From Parafrankia irregularis (GTDB lineage: Bacteria; Actinomycetota; Actinomycetes; Frankiales; Frankiaceae): 64,000 bases of DNA. The stretch covers positions 1 to 64,000 of the forward strand of contig NZ_FAOZ01000032.1 in the NCBI RefSeq assembly GCF_001536285.1, given 5' to 3'. Below the pieces are notes generated by a model. That model ran no database searches. It was given only the letters and a program-made list of their open reading frames with translations, and was not told the DNA's origin. Shown one piece after another: positions 31,576 to 40,526 of the stretch (position 1 is the first letter of the stretch; every line of letters starts with the position of its first letter). A program made the position numbers and the translations under genes.

Positions 31576-33144
31576 TCAGCGCAGCCAGCGGCGGTGGCGC
31601 CGGCGAGCGAGTTCGGGCCAGCGTGCGGTGAAGGCGTCCCTGGTCAGGTGGGCCCGTTCCCGTTCACCGCCGAGGAGGAGGCCGTAGGCGAACGAGGATT
31701 CGCCGGCCTGGTTGGCGGCGATCGCGAACTCGCGCAGGACGCCTTGGGCGATCACGCAGTCCTGGTGCTCACCCAGGCTGTTCTGGATCTTCTTGGCCCG
31801 CCCGGCGTGCTTTTCGGCGTGTTTCCCGTAGACCGGTGTGGCGGTCTCGGCGGCGTAGCGCAGTTGCTTCGCGGCCTTCCGCGCGGCGTGCAGGGCGACG
31901 TCCTGACCGGCGCCGGCGGGGGTGCGCAGGGCCCGGTCGACCCGGCGACGCACCTTGCGGTCGGCTTTGCGGATAGGCCCGCGCAGGGCCCGCGCGGCTG
32001 GACGGTACGCATGCGGGGAATATGGTGGCTCCGCGACGAAAGTGATCAGATCGTCGAGGAAAGTCAGATACTGGGCGTCGCGCATCCAGGCGAGGGCCTG
32101 TTCACGGCCACGCAGGTGCTGCGAGCGCAGGTGGCCCTGAACCCGGGCGGCGACGGGGCCCAGCAGGTCGCGGTCGTCGAGTGCCTCGATCGCGGTGGTG
32201 AACCGATCCAGCTGGACCTCGCCGTCGCGGGCAGGGTTGAGCAGCAGGTTGAGCTCTCGCAGCCTGTCCTGCAGCGCGAATGTGGGGGTCGGGTCGAACA
32301 GCCGTCGGAACGTGCGCAGGCAGCTGCGCAGGCGGCGGGCGGCGACTCGCAGGTCGTGTACGGACTCCGGGTCACCGAGGCGCACGCGGGCGTCGGCGGC
32401 GAGCAGGGCTCGGGTGTGGGTCGCCAGATAGCCGCGGACGATCTCACCCGCGTTCTCTTCGGCGTCGACGCCCCGGCTGGATGGTTCGCCGAGCTCGGGG
32501 AGTTCCGGCCGGGGCACCTGCGATCCGAGCGCCCGGGCGAGCTTGGAGGGCCCGGCGGCAGGCTGTGCCCCGGCACCACGCAGGGCCGCGCCGGCCGCCG
32601 GCAGAACGCGGGGATCGTCGCCGAGCGCCTCGATCTCGATCTCGCGCCAGCGGGACACCGTCGTCGCCGAGCCGAGCGTCTGGGCGTGGACCTCGTCGTC
32701 GGCGAGTTCCACCAGGTCCTGTCCGTCGGGGGAACGCAGCGTCGTCGCGCGACGGAGGGTCTGTACCCGCGCGACGGGCCCCAGCGGCCGGCCCCGGGTG
32801 GTGGCGGCGACGATATCGGCGAACTCGCCCGGAACGGTGCCCTCGCTGGAGGGATCCCGTTCGACCACGTCGAGGGGACGGCGGATCTCGTCCCGGGCGG
32901 CACCGGAAAGCGGCAGCTTGAGATGCCATCCCGCGTCCCGGCCGCCCTGCCTGCGGCGCAGCGTGATGCGATGGCGGGCCAAACGGAGATCGTCGGTGTC
33001 GTAGTAGACGGCGTCGAGACGCGCCTCGCTCACCGGGCCGACCGAGGCGATCCCGGCGTGACCGGTCAGCGGCGGAACGACGAACGTCAGGTCGACGTCG
33101 AACTTGGCCTCGACCTCCCGATGCCGAGATGTCGGTGCAGGCAT
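31576..33144 (-). CDS. CYTH and CHAD domain protein
   Basis: 522 residues from ATG at 33144, with GGAGGG 4-5 nt upstream. The N-terminal CYTH domain has the ExExK motif (REVEAKFDV), ARLDAVYYDTDDLRLARHRI, LRRRQGGRDAGWHLKLP and DEVHAQTL; it is a triphosphate tunnel fold for ATP, thiamine triphosphate or polyphosphate. The C-terminal CHAD domain (about 240-510) is a paired helical bundle with conserved basic/His signature PESVHDLRVAARRLRSCLRTF and ALHAARKAAKQLRYAAE, which binds inorganic polyphosphate. Such proteins are found on polyphosphate granules. It lies directly upstream of gvpO on the same strand, so a link to buoyancy or storage granules is possible but unproven. Confidence 0.92.
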   Translation of the reverse strand: MPAPTSRHREVEAKFDVDLTFVVPPLTGHAGIASVGPVSEARLDAVYYDTDDLRLARHRITLRRRQGGRDAGWHLKLPLSGAARDEIRRPLDVVERDPSSEGTVPGEFADIVAATTRGRPLGPVARVQTLRRATTLRSPDGQDLVELADDEVHAQTLGSATTVSRWREIEIEALGDDPRVLPAAGAALRGAGAQPAAGPSKLARALGSQVPRPELPELGEPSSRGVDAEENAGEIVRGYLATHTRALLAADARVRLGDPESVHDLRVAARRLRSCLRTFRRLFDPTPTFALQDRLRELNLLLNPARDGEVQLDRFTTAIEALDDRDLLGPVAARVQGHLRSQHLRGREQALAWMRDAQYLTFLDDLITFVAEPPYSPHAYRPAARALRGPIRKADRKVRRRVDRALRTPAGAGQDVALHAARKAAKQLRYAAETATPVYGKHAEKHAGRAKKIQNSLGEHQDCVIAQGVLREFAIAANQAGESSFAYGLLLGGERERAHLTRDAFTARWPELARRRHRRWLR

Positions 33145-33447
33145 AACGCCCTCCATATCCGTCGCTCCGGTTCGTTTCGGACGTACCCGCTCCGATCGCG
33201 GTAACCCACCGAGCACCACACTCCTGCGTTTATGCCGAAGTACACGGAGCGTGTGCCGGGCCTGGGCACGGGTACGCGTCCCCTGCGCGACGTGCTCAGC
33301 GGCCGACAGGTCGGGCATCCTGCTTCCGGTCGTCGATGAGGCCGCCCGGACACGGCCGGGCTGGCCTGGCTTCAGCCCTCCGCCCGGATCCCTGACTTCA
33401 GCTCTCCTCCCGGATTAACGAGTCGGGCGAGAGGAGATCGGTACGTC

Positions 33448-33888
33448 ATGACCAACAAGAAGCGCCAGGCGCAACAGGCTCGCTCCGAGGTCCCGTCGAC
33501 GGTGGCCCGTTCGGATGACAAAGCCGTGCGCACCTGGAAGAAGACCCACGATTCGGCCGTGGAGACATACGGGGAGGGAGAGCGTGCGCACCGAGCGGCA
33601 TTCGCCTCCCTCAAGCACACCCATGAGAAGACCGGCGACCACTGGCAGCCGAAGGCGGCTGCCGGCCCCTCGGACGAGCAGGCGGCAAAGCCGACCGGAC
33701 AGGCGCTGCGTCATCCGTCTCCGACGGCGGAAGGCGTCGACGCCAACGCCTCCGTCGCACATCTGCGCGGCATCGCGAGAGACCTTGGAATATCAGGTCG
33801 TTCGACGATGCGGAAGGCGGACCTCATCGCGGCCATCAGGAAGGAGAACCGGCGAGCCACCGCAGCGGCCCGTCACCGCAGTTCGTGA
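33448..33888 (+). CDS. ChaB family protein with Rho N-terminal (SAP-like) domain
   Basis: 146 residues from ATG at 33448, preceded by GAGGAGAT. The N-terminal half is a ChaB domain (SEVPSTVARSDDKAVRTWKK, THDSAVETYGEGERAHRAAF, ASLKHTHEKTGDHWQPK). The C-terminal 40 residues form a Rho_N/SAP-like helix-extended-loop-helix (VAHLRGIARDLGISGRSTMR, KADLIAAIRKEN), which usually binds nucleic acid. Fusions of this sort are common in actinobacteria beside stress genes; their role is unknown. It is divergent from the CYTH-CHAD gene (303 nt between starts). Confidence 0.88.
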   Translation: MTNKKRQAQQARSEVPSTVARSDDKAVRTWKKTHDSAVETYGEGERAHRAAFASLKHTHEKTGDHWQPKAAAGPSDEQAAKPTGQALRHPSPTAEGVDANASVAHLRGIARDLGISGRSTMRKADLIAAIRKENRRATAAARHRSS

Positions 33889-33988
33889 CGCCTCAGCCCC
33901 CACCTCGCCGCTGGCCCGGTCCGGTCGGTCCATCCATCGGTTCCGCTGGTTCCGGCGGTTCCGGCGGTTCCGCTGGTTTCGTCTGGGA

Positions 33989-35776
33989 TCAGCCTCGCCG
34001 GGTCAGGAGCTCCTGGGCCTTGGTCCGCAGCCCGGCGGACAGCACACCCCAGCGGTTCTCGTCACCCTTGAGCAGGGCCGCGGCGGCGTCCCGCGCCTGG
34101 TCGAACGTGGCGTGCGGGGGGATCGGCGGGAAGTCGGGATCGGTGCGGACGTCCAGCACGGTCGGCCGCCGGGCCGCCAGCGCCCGGTCCCAGGCGCTGC
34201 CGATCTGCCCCGGCTCGTCGACGGCGATCCCGTCCAGGCCGATCGACCGGGCGAAGTCCGCGTAGGACACCTCGGGCAACATCTGGGACTGGGGGAACTT
34301 CGGCGCGCCCTGCATCGCCCGCATCTCCCAGGTCACCTGGTTCAGGTCGTTGTTGTGCAGCACCGCGATCACCAGGCGCGGGTCCGCCCACTCCTGCCAG
34401 TAGCGGGCGACGGTGAGCAGTTCCGCCATCCCGTTCATCTGCATCGCCCCGTCACCCTCGAAGACGATGACCGGCCGGTCGGGATGCGCGTACTTCGCCC
34501 CGATGCCATAGGGCACACCCGGGCCCATCGTCGCCAGCGTGCCCGACAGTGATCCCCGCATCTCCCCGCGGAACCGCAGGTCACGCGCGTACCAGTTCGC
34601 CGCCGAACCGGAGTCCGCGGCGAGGATCGCGTTGTGCGGCAGCCGCGACGAGGCCTCCCAGAACAACCGCATCGGATTGATCGGCTTTCCCTCGACGAAC
34701 GCCTCCCGCTCCACGGTCTCCCACCAGCGGGCGACGTTGCCCTCCACCGTCTCCCGCCAGCCGCGGTCCTCCTTCCGCCGCAGCAGTGGAATCAGCGCGC
34801 GCAGGGTCGCCGCCGCGTCACCGACCAGATTCACCTCGTACGGATACCGCATCCCGATGTACTTCGCGTCCACATCGATCTGCACCGCCCGGGCCTGGTC
34901 CAGCTCGGGGAGAAACTGCGTGTACGGGAAGTTCGACCCCACCGTGAGCAGCGTGTCGCAGTCCCGCATCAGCTCATAGCTCGGCCGGGTCCCCAACAGG
35001 CCGATCGCCCCGGTGACGAACGGCAGGTCGTCCGCAAGCACATCCTTGCCCAGCAGCGCCTTCGCCACCCCCGCCCCCAGCAGGTCGGCGACGTCCACCA
35101 CCTCCGCCCGCGCACCCCGGGCGCCCTGCCCCACCAGCATCGCGACCCGCTGCCCGGCGTTGAGAACCTCCGCCGCGGCACGCACCCCGTTGTCATCCGG
35201 GGACACCTCCGGCCAGCGGACACCCAGGCTGGACGGAACCATCCTGAACTCGTGCGACGGTCCCGAATAGGCCAGCTCCTGAACATCCGCCGGAATGATC
35301 ACGCAGGTCGGCGCACGCTCGGCGAGCGCAACGCGAAAAGCGCGGTCCAGCACATTCGGCAGCTGCTCCGGGACGGTCACCATCTGCACGTAGTCGCTGG
35401 CGACGTCCTTGAACAGACTGAGCAGATCCACCTCCTGCTGGTAGGAGCCACCCATCGCCGAGCGGTCGGTCTGGCCGACGATCGCGACCACCGGAACGTG
35501 GTCGAGCTTCGCGTCGTACAGCCCGTTGAGAAGGTGAATCGCCCCCGGCCCGGACGTCGCGGCGCAAACCCCCACACGCCCCGAGAACTTCGCGTACCCG
35601 ACCGCCGCGAACGCCGCCATCTCCTCATGCCGCGCCTGCACGAAACGCGGCCGGTTCCCGGCCCGGCCCCACGCCGCCAGCAATCCGTTGATGCCATCAC
35701 CCGGATATCCGAACACCTGCTCGACACCCCACTCGCACAGACGAGCGAGGACGTGGTCTCCAACGGTCTGGCTCAT
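33989..35776 (-). CDS. thiamine-diphosphate-dependent enzyme (pyruvate oxidase/acetolactate synthase-like)
   Basis: 595 residues from ATG at 35776. Three-domain TPP fold: N-terminal PYR domain (EQVFGYPGDGINGLLAAWGR, VQARHEEMAAFAAVGYAKFS with the activating Glu), central domain (AGQRVAMLVGQGARGA), and C-terminal PP domain with GDGAMQMNG and HNNDLNQVTWE (GDG ... NN Mg/ThDP motif). Closest in layout to bacterial pyruvate oxidase/dehydrogenase (cytochrome) group; a flavin site cannot be judged by eye. The substrate is unknown. Two 25-bp direct repeats lie just upstream (35790-35839), and the CBS gene is divergent. Similar enzymes are often stress- or stationary-phase-induced in actinobacteria. 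Confidence 0.88.
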   Translation of the reverse strand: MSQTVGDHVLARLCEWGVEQVFGYPGDGINGLLAAWGRAGNRPRFVQARHEEMAAFAAVGYAKFSGRVGVCAATSGPGAIHLLNGLYDAKLDHVPVVAIVGQTDRSAMGGSYQQEVDLLSLFKDVASDYVQMVTVPEQLPNVLDRAFRVALAERAPTCVIIPADVQELAYSGPSHEFRMVPSSLGVRWPEVSPDDNGVRAAAEVLNAGQRVAMLVGQGARGARAEVVDVADLLGAGVAKALLGKDVLADDLPFVTGAIGLLGTRPSYELMRDCDTLLTVGSNFPYTQFLPELDQARAVQIDVDAKYIGMRYPYEVNLVGDAAATLRALIPLLRRKEDRGWRETVEGNVARWWETVEREAFVEGKPINPMRLFWEASSRLPHNAILAADSGSAANWYARDLRFRGEMRGSLSGTLATMGPGVPYGIGAKYAHPDRPVIVFEGDGAMQMNGMAELLTVARYWQEWADPRLVIAVLHNNDLNQVTWEMRAMQGAPKFPQSQMLPEVSYADFARSIGLDGIAVDEPGQIGSAWDRALAARRPTVLDVRTDPDFPPIPPHATFDQARDAAAALLKGDENRWGVLSAGLRTKAQELLTRRG

Positions 35777-35789
35777 TGAAGGATGTCCT

Positions 35790-35839
35790 CTCTTGTTCCG
35801 GTATACGGGCGCGCCTCTTGTTCCGGCATGTGGGCGCGC
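35790..35839. repeat. two tandem 25-bp repeats upstream of the thiamine-diphosphate gene
   Basis: 35790-35814 and 35815-35839 match at 22 of 25 positions (ctcttgttccgg...gggcgcgc). They end 14 nt before the minus-strand start codon at 35776, covering the likely ribosome binding region and promoter-proximal leader, and lie in the divergent region shared with the CBS gene. They could be tandem operator half-sites or a leader structure. Confidence 0.75.
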
Positions 35840-36019
35840 ACCGACACAGACGCGCTGCCAGCGGGTACCGCCCGCCTCCGACGGCCGTCCCCGGAGGACG
35901 GGTACCAAAACGCATCCGCCGACAGGGCGCTATCGCGGTTCGTCTCCGGCAGGCCGGGCAGGACCCCGGATGTCAAGCCGGGCAGACCGGATAAATCGCG
36001 TGGAGGAGAGGAGATCGGA

Positions 36020-36439
36020 ATGGCTACCACCGTGGCAGAGGTGATGACCCGAGCGCCGGCAACCGTCCGGCCGGACGAGACCCTCGCCGAGGCCGCACGG
36101 ACGATGCGGGAGACCGAGGCCGGCGACGTCCTCGTCGTTGACGACGGTGAGCTCGTCGGCATACTGACCGATCGCGACATCGTGATCAGAATCGTCGCGG
36201 AGAGCAGGGACACGTCCACCGCGAAGGTTCACGAAGCCTGCAGCGCGGAGCTGGAGACAGTCACCCCGGACACCTCGATCGACGACGCCGCCGAGCTGAT
36301 GCGGCTGCGCGCGGTCCGGCGACTGCCCGTGGTGGAAGGCACGCAGCCCGTCGGCATCATCAGCCTCGGCGACCTCGCGATCACCCGCGACGAGGAGTCC
36401 GTGCTCGGGCAGGTCAGCGCTATGCCCAGCAACCGCTGA
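36020..36439 (+). CDS. CBS domain pair protein
   Basis: 139 residues from ATG at 36020, with GGAGGAGAGGAG upstream. Two CBS motifs: VAEVMTRAPATVRPDETLAE ... DVLVVDDGELVGILTDRDIV and HEACSAELETVTPDTSIDDA ... VRRLPVVEGTQPVGIISLGD. A stand-alone Bateman module normally binds AMP, ATP or other adenosyl ligands and acts as an energy sensor. In mycobacteria a comparable small CBS protein belongs to the hypoxia/dormancy set. It is divergent from the thiamine-diphosphate enzyme. Confidence 0.92.
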   Translation: MATTVAEVMTRAPATVRPDETLAEAARTMRETEAGDVLVVDDGELVGILTDRDIVIRIVAESRDTSTAKVHEACSAELETVTPDTSIDDAAELMRLRAVRRLPVVEGTQPVGIISLGDLAITRDEESVLGQVSAMPSNR

Positions 36440-36455
36440 CCGCCGCTGATCGGCA

Positions 36456-36485
36456 ACCGCTGACCGCAGGACCGCTGACCGCAGG
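36456..36485. repeat. two perfect 15-bp tandem repeats
   Basis: accgctgaccgcagg occurs twice head to tail just after the CBS gene stop. It has no coding role, and a slippage origin is likely. Confidence 0.7.
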
Positions 36486-36658
36486 ACGCACGGAGGAGAC
36501 CGGATCGTCCGCCCCCGCCCACTGCGGGAGCGGACGGATCCTGCGGGAACGAGCGGTTCTCCTCCAGCCGTCGGGGCACAACGGGCCACGTCCTGGCCCG
36601 ACCCGCCGGACCTGTTCACTGTGGCGATCGTCGACCCGGCACGGAATACGGTAGAGAA

Positions 36659-36823
36659 ATGCAACAGGGCAACCCGGGAAAAGAGAGTTTCTGGCTGGAT
36701 TCCGGGAATCCGGCGGATCACCGAGACGGAGCCGGCCGGGCAGACCTGGTCGAACAGATGCTGCTACTACTCGGAATCGGACAGAGTCTGTCGGAGGAGG
36801 ACGCAGCCCGCGAGTCCTCGTAG
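36659..36823 (+). CDS. possible small protein, 54 residues
   Basis: ATG at 36659 to TAG at 36821-36823. Product starts MQQGNPGKESFWLDSGN and contains an amphipathic helix RADLVEQMLLLLGIGQSLSE followed by an acidic end. It lies in the otherwise empty 400-nt stretch between the CBS gene and the convergent gene at 36839. The ribosome binding site is weak (gtagaga). The base composition is less GC-biased than neighbours, so this may be chance. Not recognised. Confidence 0.35.
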   Translation: MQQGNPGKESFWLDSGNPADHRDGAGRADLVEQMLLLLGIGQSLSEEDAARESS

Positions 36824-36838
36824 CAAGGCGGAGGGCCG

Positions 36839-37357
36839 TCAGACGCGGTGAACCTGTGCATTGAACACCTCGTCGACGGCGTGCCCGCGAAGATCCTCCA
36901 ACTCGTCGGCCTGCTCCCGGGCGCGATCGAGGAGATGATCGAGGAGTTCGGGGCTCAGCCTCTCGTCGCGGTTCGCGACCGCCCGCAACGTCCGCCACAG
37001 TCGTGACTTGCCGTTCACGCCGAGCCACAGTGTTTCCAGCTCGATCACCGAACTCATCGGCGAGCGCCGCAGCAGCCGGTTGTTCAGCTTGAGCCGGCCC
37101 ACCTTCTCCGCGACACGCCCGGCCAGCTCCTTGTGGCCCCGTCGCGACACTCCGAGCGTCCCCATGATCTGTAGCAGGGTCGCCCGATCCTTCTCGACCG
37201 CGGCCGCCGTGCGTGCCAGCGCGGGACCGGCGGGAGTGCCCTGATGCACCCGCGCCAGCCGATGCGCGAGATCGACGCCAGCGCCGGCACCAGCGAGGTG
37301 ATCATTGAGATAGGTGCCCAACAGTCGCGGATCCGATTCGTTGGTCACATGACCCAT
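36839..37357 (-). CDS. conserved helical hypothetical protein
   Basis: About 172 residues from ATG at 37357 (MGHVTNESDPRLLGTYLNDH); the frame is open 17 codons more. Helical throughout, with ferritin-like spacing: LLGTYLNDHLAGAGAGVDLA, RLARVHQGTPAGPALARTAA, AVEKDRATLLQIMGTLGVSR, then SSVIELETLWLGVNGKSRLW and LSPELLDHLLDRAREQADEL. There are acidic/His residues in the first two helices, but I cannot assign a metal site. Proteins of this kind are common beside actinobacterial stress genes without known function. Its 5' end is divergent from the F420 oxidoreductase gene. Confidence 0.7.
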   Translation of the reverse strand: MGHVTNESDPRLLGTYLNDHLAGAGAGVDLAHRLARVHQGTPAGPALARTAAAVEKDRATLLQIMGTLGVSRRGHKELAGRVAEKVGRLKLNNRLLRRSPMSSVIELETLWLGVNGKSRLWRTLRAVANRDERLSPELLDHLLDRAREQADELEDLRGHAVDEVFNAQVHRV

Positions 37358-37584
37358 GCCCCCGGGTTGCCCGCTGGCCGCCCTCCCAAGCCGCCGGAGC
37401 CTTTTCATCCGCCGTACCGCACCGGGTCCTCATCCGCCCAGAGCCGGTGGCGAGGTGGGACCAAATCCCTCCGGCGTGGTCTCGGCCCGGTTTCGCGCAT
37501 GCCGACCGGGCAGGCTATCGGCGGGAAGGAAACCGGCGGACCGCCTGACGGCGCGAACGAGCGCGGAACGGGCAGGGAGTGGCG

Positions 37585-38562
37585 ATGCGAATCGGCTACA
37601 AGCTCATGACGGAGGCCTTCGGGCCGCGAGAGATTGTCCGACAGGCCGTGGCAGCCGAGGAGGCGGGCTTCGACTTCGTCGAACTCAGCGACCATTTCCA
37701 TCCCTGGCTCGACGTACAGGGGCATTCCGCCTTCACCTGGTCGATGCTCGGCGCGATCGCGGAGCGCACCGAGCGCGTAGGGCTCGCCACCGGCGTCACC
37801 TGCCCGACGATCCGCTACCACCCGGCCGTGATCGCCCAGGCGGCCGCCACGGTGGCCCTGCTCTCCGACGGCCGCTTCACCCTCGGCCTCGGCTCCGGCG
37901 AGCGACTCAACGAGCACGTCGTGGGCCGGGAGTATCCGGCGGTCGCGCAGCGGCACGCCATGCTGCGTGAGGCGATCGAGATCATCCGCCTGTTGTGGAG
38001 TGGCGGCTACCAGTCGTACGACGGCCGTTACCTGCAGCTGGAGGACGCCCGAGTCTTCGACCTGCCCGACACTCCGCCGGAGATCGCTGTCGCCGCGAGC
38101 GGCAGTCCGTCCGCCCGGCTGGCCGCCGAATGCGGCGACGCGCTGTTCGCGACCGAGCCCAAGGCGACGATCGTCGAGGCCTACGTCGCCGCCGGAGGAG
38201 CGGGACCGCGCTACGCCGAGGTGCCACTGGCCTACGCCTCGGACGAGGCCACAGCGGCCCGGGGCGTGCTGGAGACGACCCGGTGGGCGCTCACTGGCTG
38301 GAAGGTGATGAGCGAACTGCCCAACCCGGTGAACTTCGCCGCCGCCACGACGACCGTCACCGAACACGACGTGACGGATCGGTTCGCCTGCGGCCCGGAC
38401 CCCGACCGCCACCTCGCGGTCGCGGGCCAGTTCATCGATGCCGGCTTCGACCGGCTCGCGCTGCTCAACGCCGGGCCCGACCCGGACGCCTTCCTGGCGT
38501 TCTTCCGCACTGAACTGGCCGAACCGCTCCGCTCCCGGGCGGCCCCACTGGTCTCCGCCTGA
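37585..38562 (+). CDS. F420-dependent LLM-class oxidoreductase (TIGR03557-like)
   Basis: 325 residues from ATG at 37585, with AGGGAG 5 nt upstream; the GTG at 37579 is too close to that site. Luciferase-like TIM barrel: IGYKLMTEAFGPREIVRQAV, AAEEAGFDFVELSDHFHPWL, GLATGVTCPTIRYHPAVIAQ, FTLGLGSGERLNEHVVG, and LREAIEIIRLLWSGGY. The SDHFHPW segment with His next to the flavin site and GLGSGE are typical of the F420-dependent glucose-6-phosphate dehydrogenase-like group. The substrate is not determined; many group members reduce or oxidise sugars or unsaturated compounds with F420. Confidence 0.9.
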   Translation: MRIGYKLMTEAFGPREIVRQAVAAEEAGFDFVELSDHFHPWLDVQGHSAFTWSMLGAIAERTERVGLATGVTCPTIRYHPAVIAQAAATVALLSDGRFTLGLGSGERLNEHVVGREYPAVAQRHAMLREAIEIIRLLWSGGYQSYDGRYLQLEDARVFDLPDTPPEIAVAASGSPSARLAAECGDALFATEPKATIVEAYVAAGGAGPRYAEVPLAYASDEATAARGVLETTRWALTGWKVMSELPNPVNFAAATTTVTEHDVTDRFACGPDPDRHLAVAGQFIDAGFDRLALLNAGPDPDAFLAFFRTELAEPLRSRAAPLVSA

Positions 38563-38638
38563 GCGGGCGGCACATGGATTCGAGGAGAGGCGATCCCGCT
38601 GTGGTCCGACGTGACTCCCCCCGCCTACGCTGAATGCA

Positions 38639-39916
38639 GTGAGTGAGCGTGGGGTCTTTGACGCGGTGGCGCTGCTGACCGCGATGGAGCGGGCGGCGCC
38701 GGCCGACGCCGCGGACGTACTCACGACGCGGCTCCAGGAGGACCTCGGAGCCCTCGGCGCGGCGTTCCTGATCGCTGATTACTCAAGCGACGTCCTCGCC
38801 AGGTTCTCCAGGGCCCGCGACGGTGCGATGGTCATGGAGAAGGTGCGCATACGCGGCACCCTGCAAGGGCGGGTACTGCGCACCCAGCGCCCGTCCTCGG
38901 ACCTCGACGGTGATCGGCTCCTCATCGTCGCGCCGGTCACCGCTCGTGGCGAGGCGATCGGGGTGATCGAGGTCGTTTTCCCCGCGCCCGCGGCCGAACA
39001 CGGCGCCGGCGCGGCACCCGTCGGAAGCACCACCGCGGATCTCGACCACCTGACGACCGAGATCTCCCACGCCGCACATCTGTTCGCCTACACGGTCGTC
39101 CTCAACCGCCGCTACACCGACCTGTTCGAATGGGGACGACGTTCGGTACCCCTCGAACTCGCGGCCGAGATCCAGCGCAGGCTGCTGCCGGACTCGTTCA
39201 CCTGTGAAAGCGCGCAGGCCACGATCGCCGGCTGGCTGGAGCCATCGGCCTCCGTCGCGGGGGACACCTTCGACTACTCCTTCGGACCAGGCGACCTGTA
39301 CCTGTCGCTGACGGATGCGATGGGTCATGGGCTGGCTGCCGCCCTCCTGGCCACCGTGACGGTCAACGGTCTGCGCAACGTCCGCCGAGCACCGGGCCCA
39401 CGGGATCTGGCGGCCACGGCCGACCACGTGAACGCCCTGATGGTCGAACACTCCAACCCGGAGCAGTTCGTCACCGGCCTGCTGTTCCACATCGACCTGC
39501 CCACCGGCGCGTTGCGTGCTGTCAACGCCGGCCACATCCCCTTCTACCTCCTGCGGGATGGCATGGTCGAGGAGATCGGCTGGCCGCCGGAGCCCGCGTT
39601 CGGAATGTTCCCGGAAACCGCCTACGCCGTCCATCACCTACAACTGCGCGCAGGCGACCGCCTGCTTCTCGTCACCGACGGAATGGTCGACCGCAACGCC
39701 GCCCGGATCGACCTGCCCGCACAGCTCGCGGCGAACAGCCACCTGCACCCGCGGGAACTCGTCCAGCACCTCGCCAGGCTCGTTCTCGACGCCTGCGACG
39801 GCGACCTCCAGGACGACGCGACAGTCATGTGCCTGGACTGGCACCAACGCAGCGGACGACAGCGCCGGGTCTCCAGCGGAGCCGACCCCAACCGCGCCTC
39901 CAGCCCCGAACGGTGA
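38639..39916 (+). CDS. GAF-type sensor with SpoIIE (PP2C) serine phosphatase
   Basis: 425 residues from GTG at 38639. The N-terminal 165 residues look like a GAF domain (VLTTRLQEDLGALGAAFLIA, GTLQGRVLRTQ, LLIVAPVTARGEAIGVIEVV). The C-terminal SpoIIE/PP2C domain has metal-site motifs PSASVAGDTFDYSF, YLSLTDAMGHGLAAALLA, AVNAGHIPFYLL and late DRLLLVTDGMVD, DLQDDATVMCL. Such RsbU/RsbP-like phosphatases act on anti-anti-sigma factors in stress partner switching. No anti-sigma genes are adjacent. It could control the surrounding stress genes; that is inference from position. Confidence 0.9.
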   Translation: MSERGVFDAVALLTAMERAAPADAADVLTTRLQEDLGALGAAFLIADYSSDVLARFSRARDGAMVMEKVRIRGTLQGRVLRTQRPSSDLDGDRLLIVAPVTARGEAIGVIEVVFPAPAAEHGAGAAPVGSTTADLDHLTTEISHAAHLFAYTVVLNRRYTDLFEWGRRSVPLELAAEIQRRLLPDSFTCESAQATIAGWLEPSASVAGDTFDYSFGPGDLYLSLTDAMGHGLAAALLATVTVNGLRNVRRAPGPRDLAATADHVNALMVEHSNPEQFVTGLLFHIDLPTGALRAVNAGHIPFYLLRDGMVEEIGWPPEPAFGMFPETAYAVHHLQLRAGDRLLLVTDGMVDRNAARIDLPAQLAANSHLHPRELVQHLARLVLDACDGDLQDDATVMCLDWHQRSGRQRRVSSGADPNRASSPER

Positions 39917-39950
39917 CGCCACCACCGGCGGTGGCGGAGCGGCAGGGCTA

Positions 39951-40451
39951 CTACTTGATGACGGCGTCGACAGTCTTCTTGAGGGCGCTCGGTTGGGCCG
40001 GGCTGTCCGGAGCCTTCGCCTTCGCTTCCAGCAGCCGTTCCCCGATCTCGGACAACTGCTTGCGGCCGAGTGCCTCACGAACCCGGGGAAACAACTCCCG
40101 CTCTTCCTCGTCGATGTGACGGGTCACGCTCTCGATCAGAACCGCAGTCTTGGGATCGAAACGCTCCGCCTCCGGCGAGAGCGCGGCCAGCTCCGCGGCA
40201 AGGAGGTCCGCGACGTGATGCTCCTCGTACGATTCAAGGATGTCGCCCTCCAGCGTCGGCAGCAGACCACACACCTCCGGATACATGACCTCGTTCTCGA
40301 TGTAGGTATGCACCGTGAGCAGTTCGATGATCTTATCGACAAGCCTGCCCTTCGTAGCGTGAGCGTTCTTCCCCGCTTCCTGGAAACGCTTGAACGCAGC
40401 TTTGATCGCCTTGTGATCTTCCTTCAGGAGCACGATGGCGTCGGTCGACAT
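39951..40451 (-). CDS. hemerythrin domain protein
   Basis: 166 residues. The four-helix hemerythrin HHE pattern is visible: LLKEDHKAIKAAFKRF, LLTVHTYIENEVMYPEV, SYEEHHVADLLAAEL and VTRHIDEEERELFPRVREA, supplying His/Glu ligands for a diiron site. The start at 40451 has GGAGGAG upstream. In actinobacteria these proteins bind oxygen or nitric oxide, or sense redox state. It is convergent with the SpoIIE gene. Confidence 0.92.
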   Translation of the reverse strand: MSTDAIVLLKEDHKAIKAAFKRFQEAGKNAHATKGRLVDKIIELLTVHTYIENEVMYPEVCGLLPTLEGDILESYEEHHVADLLAAELAALSPEAERFDPKTAVLIESVTRHIDEEERELFPRVREALGRKQLSEIGERLLEAKAKAPDSPAQPSALKKTVDAVIK

Positions 40452-40526
40452 TTCATCTCCTCCAGATCTTGACGAAACGAGCTCCGCACAGCCGTTCCCA
40501 GGCCCTTGGCAACGTCGCGCGACACG

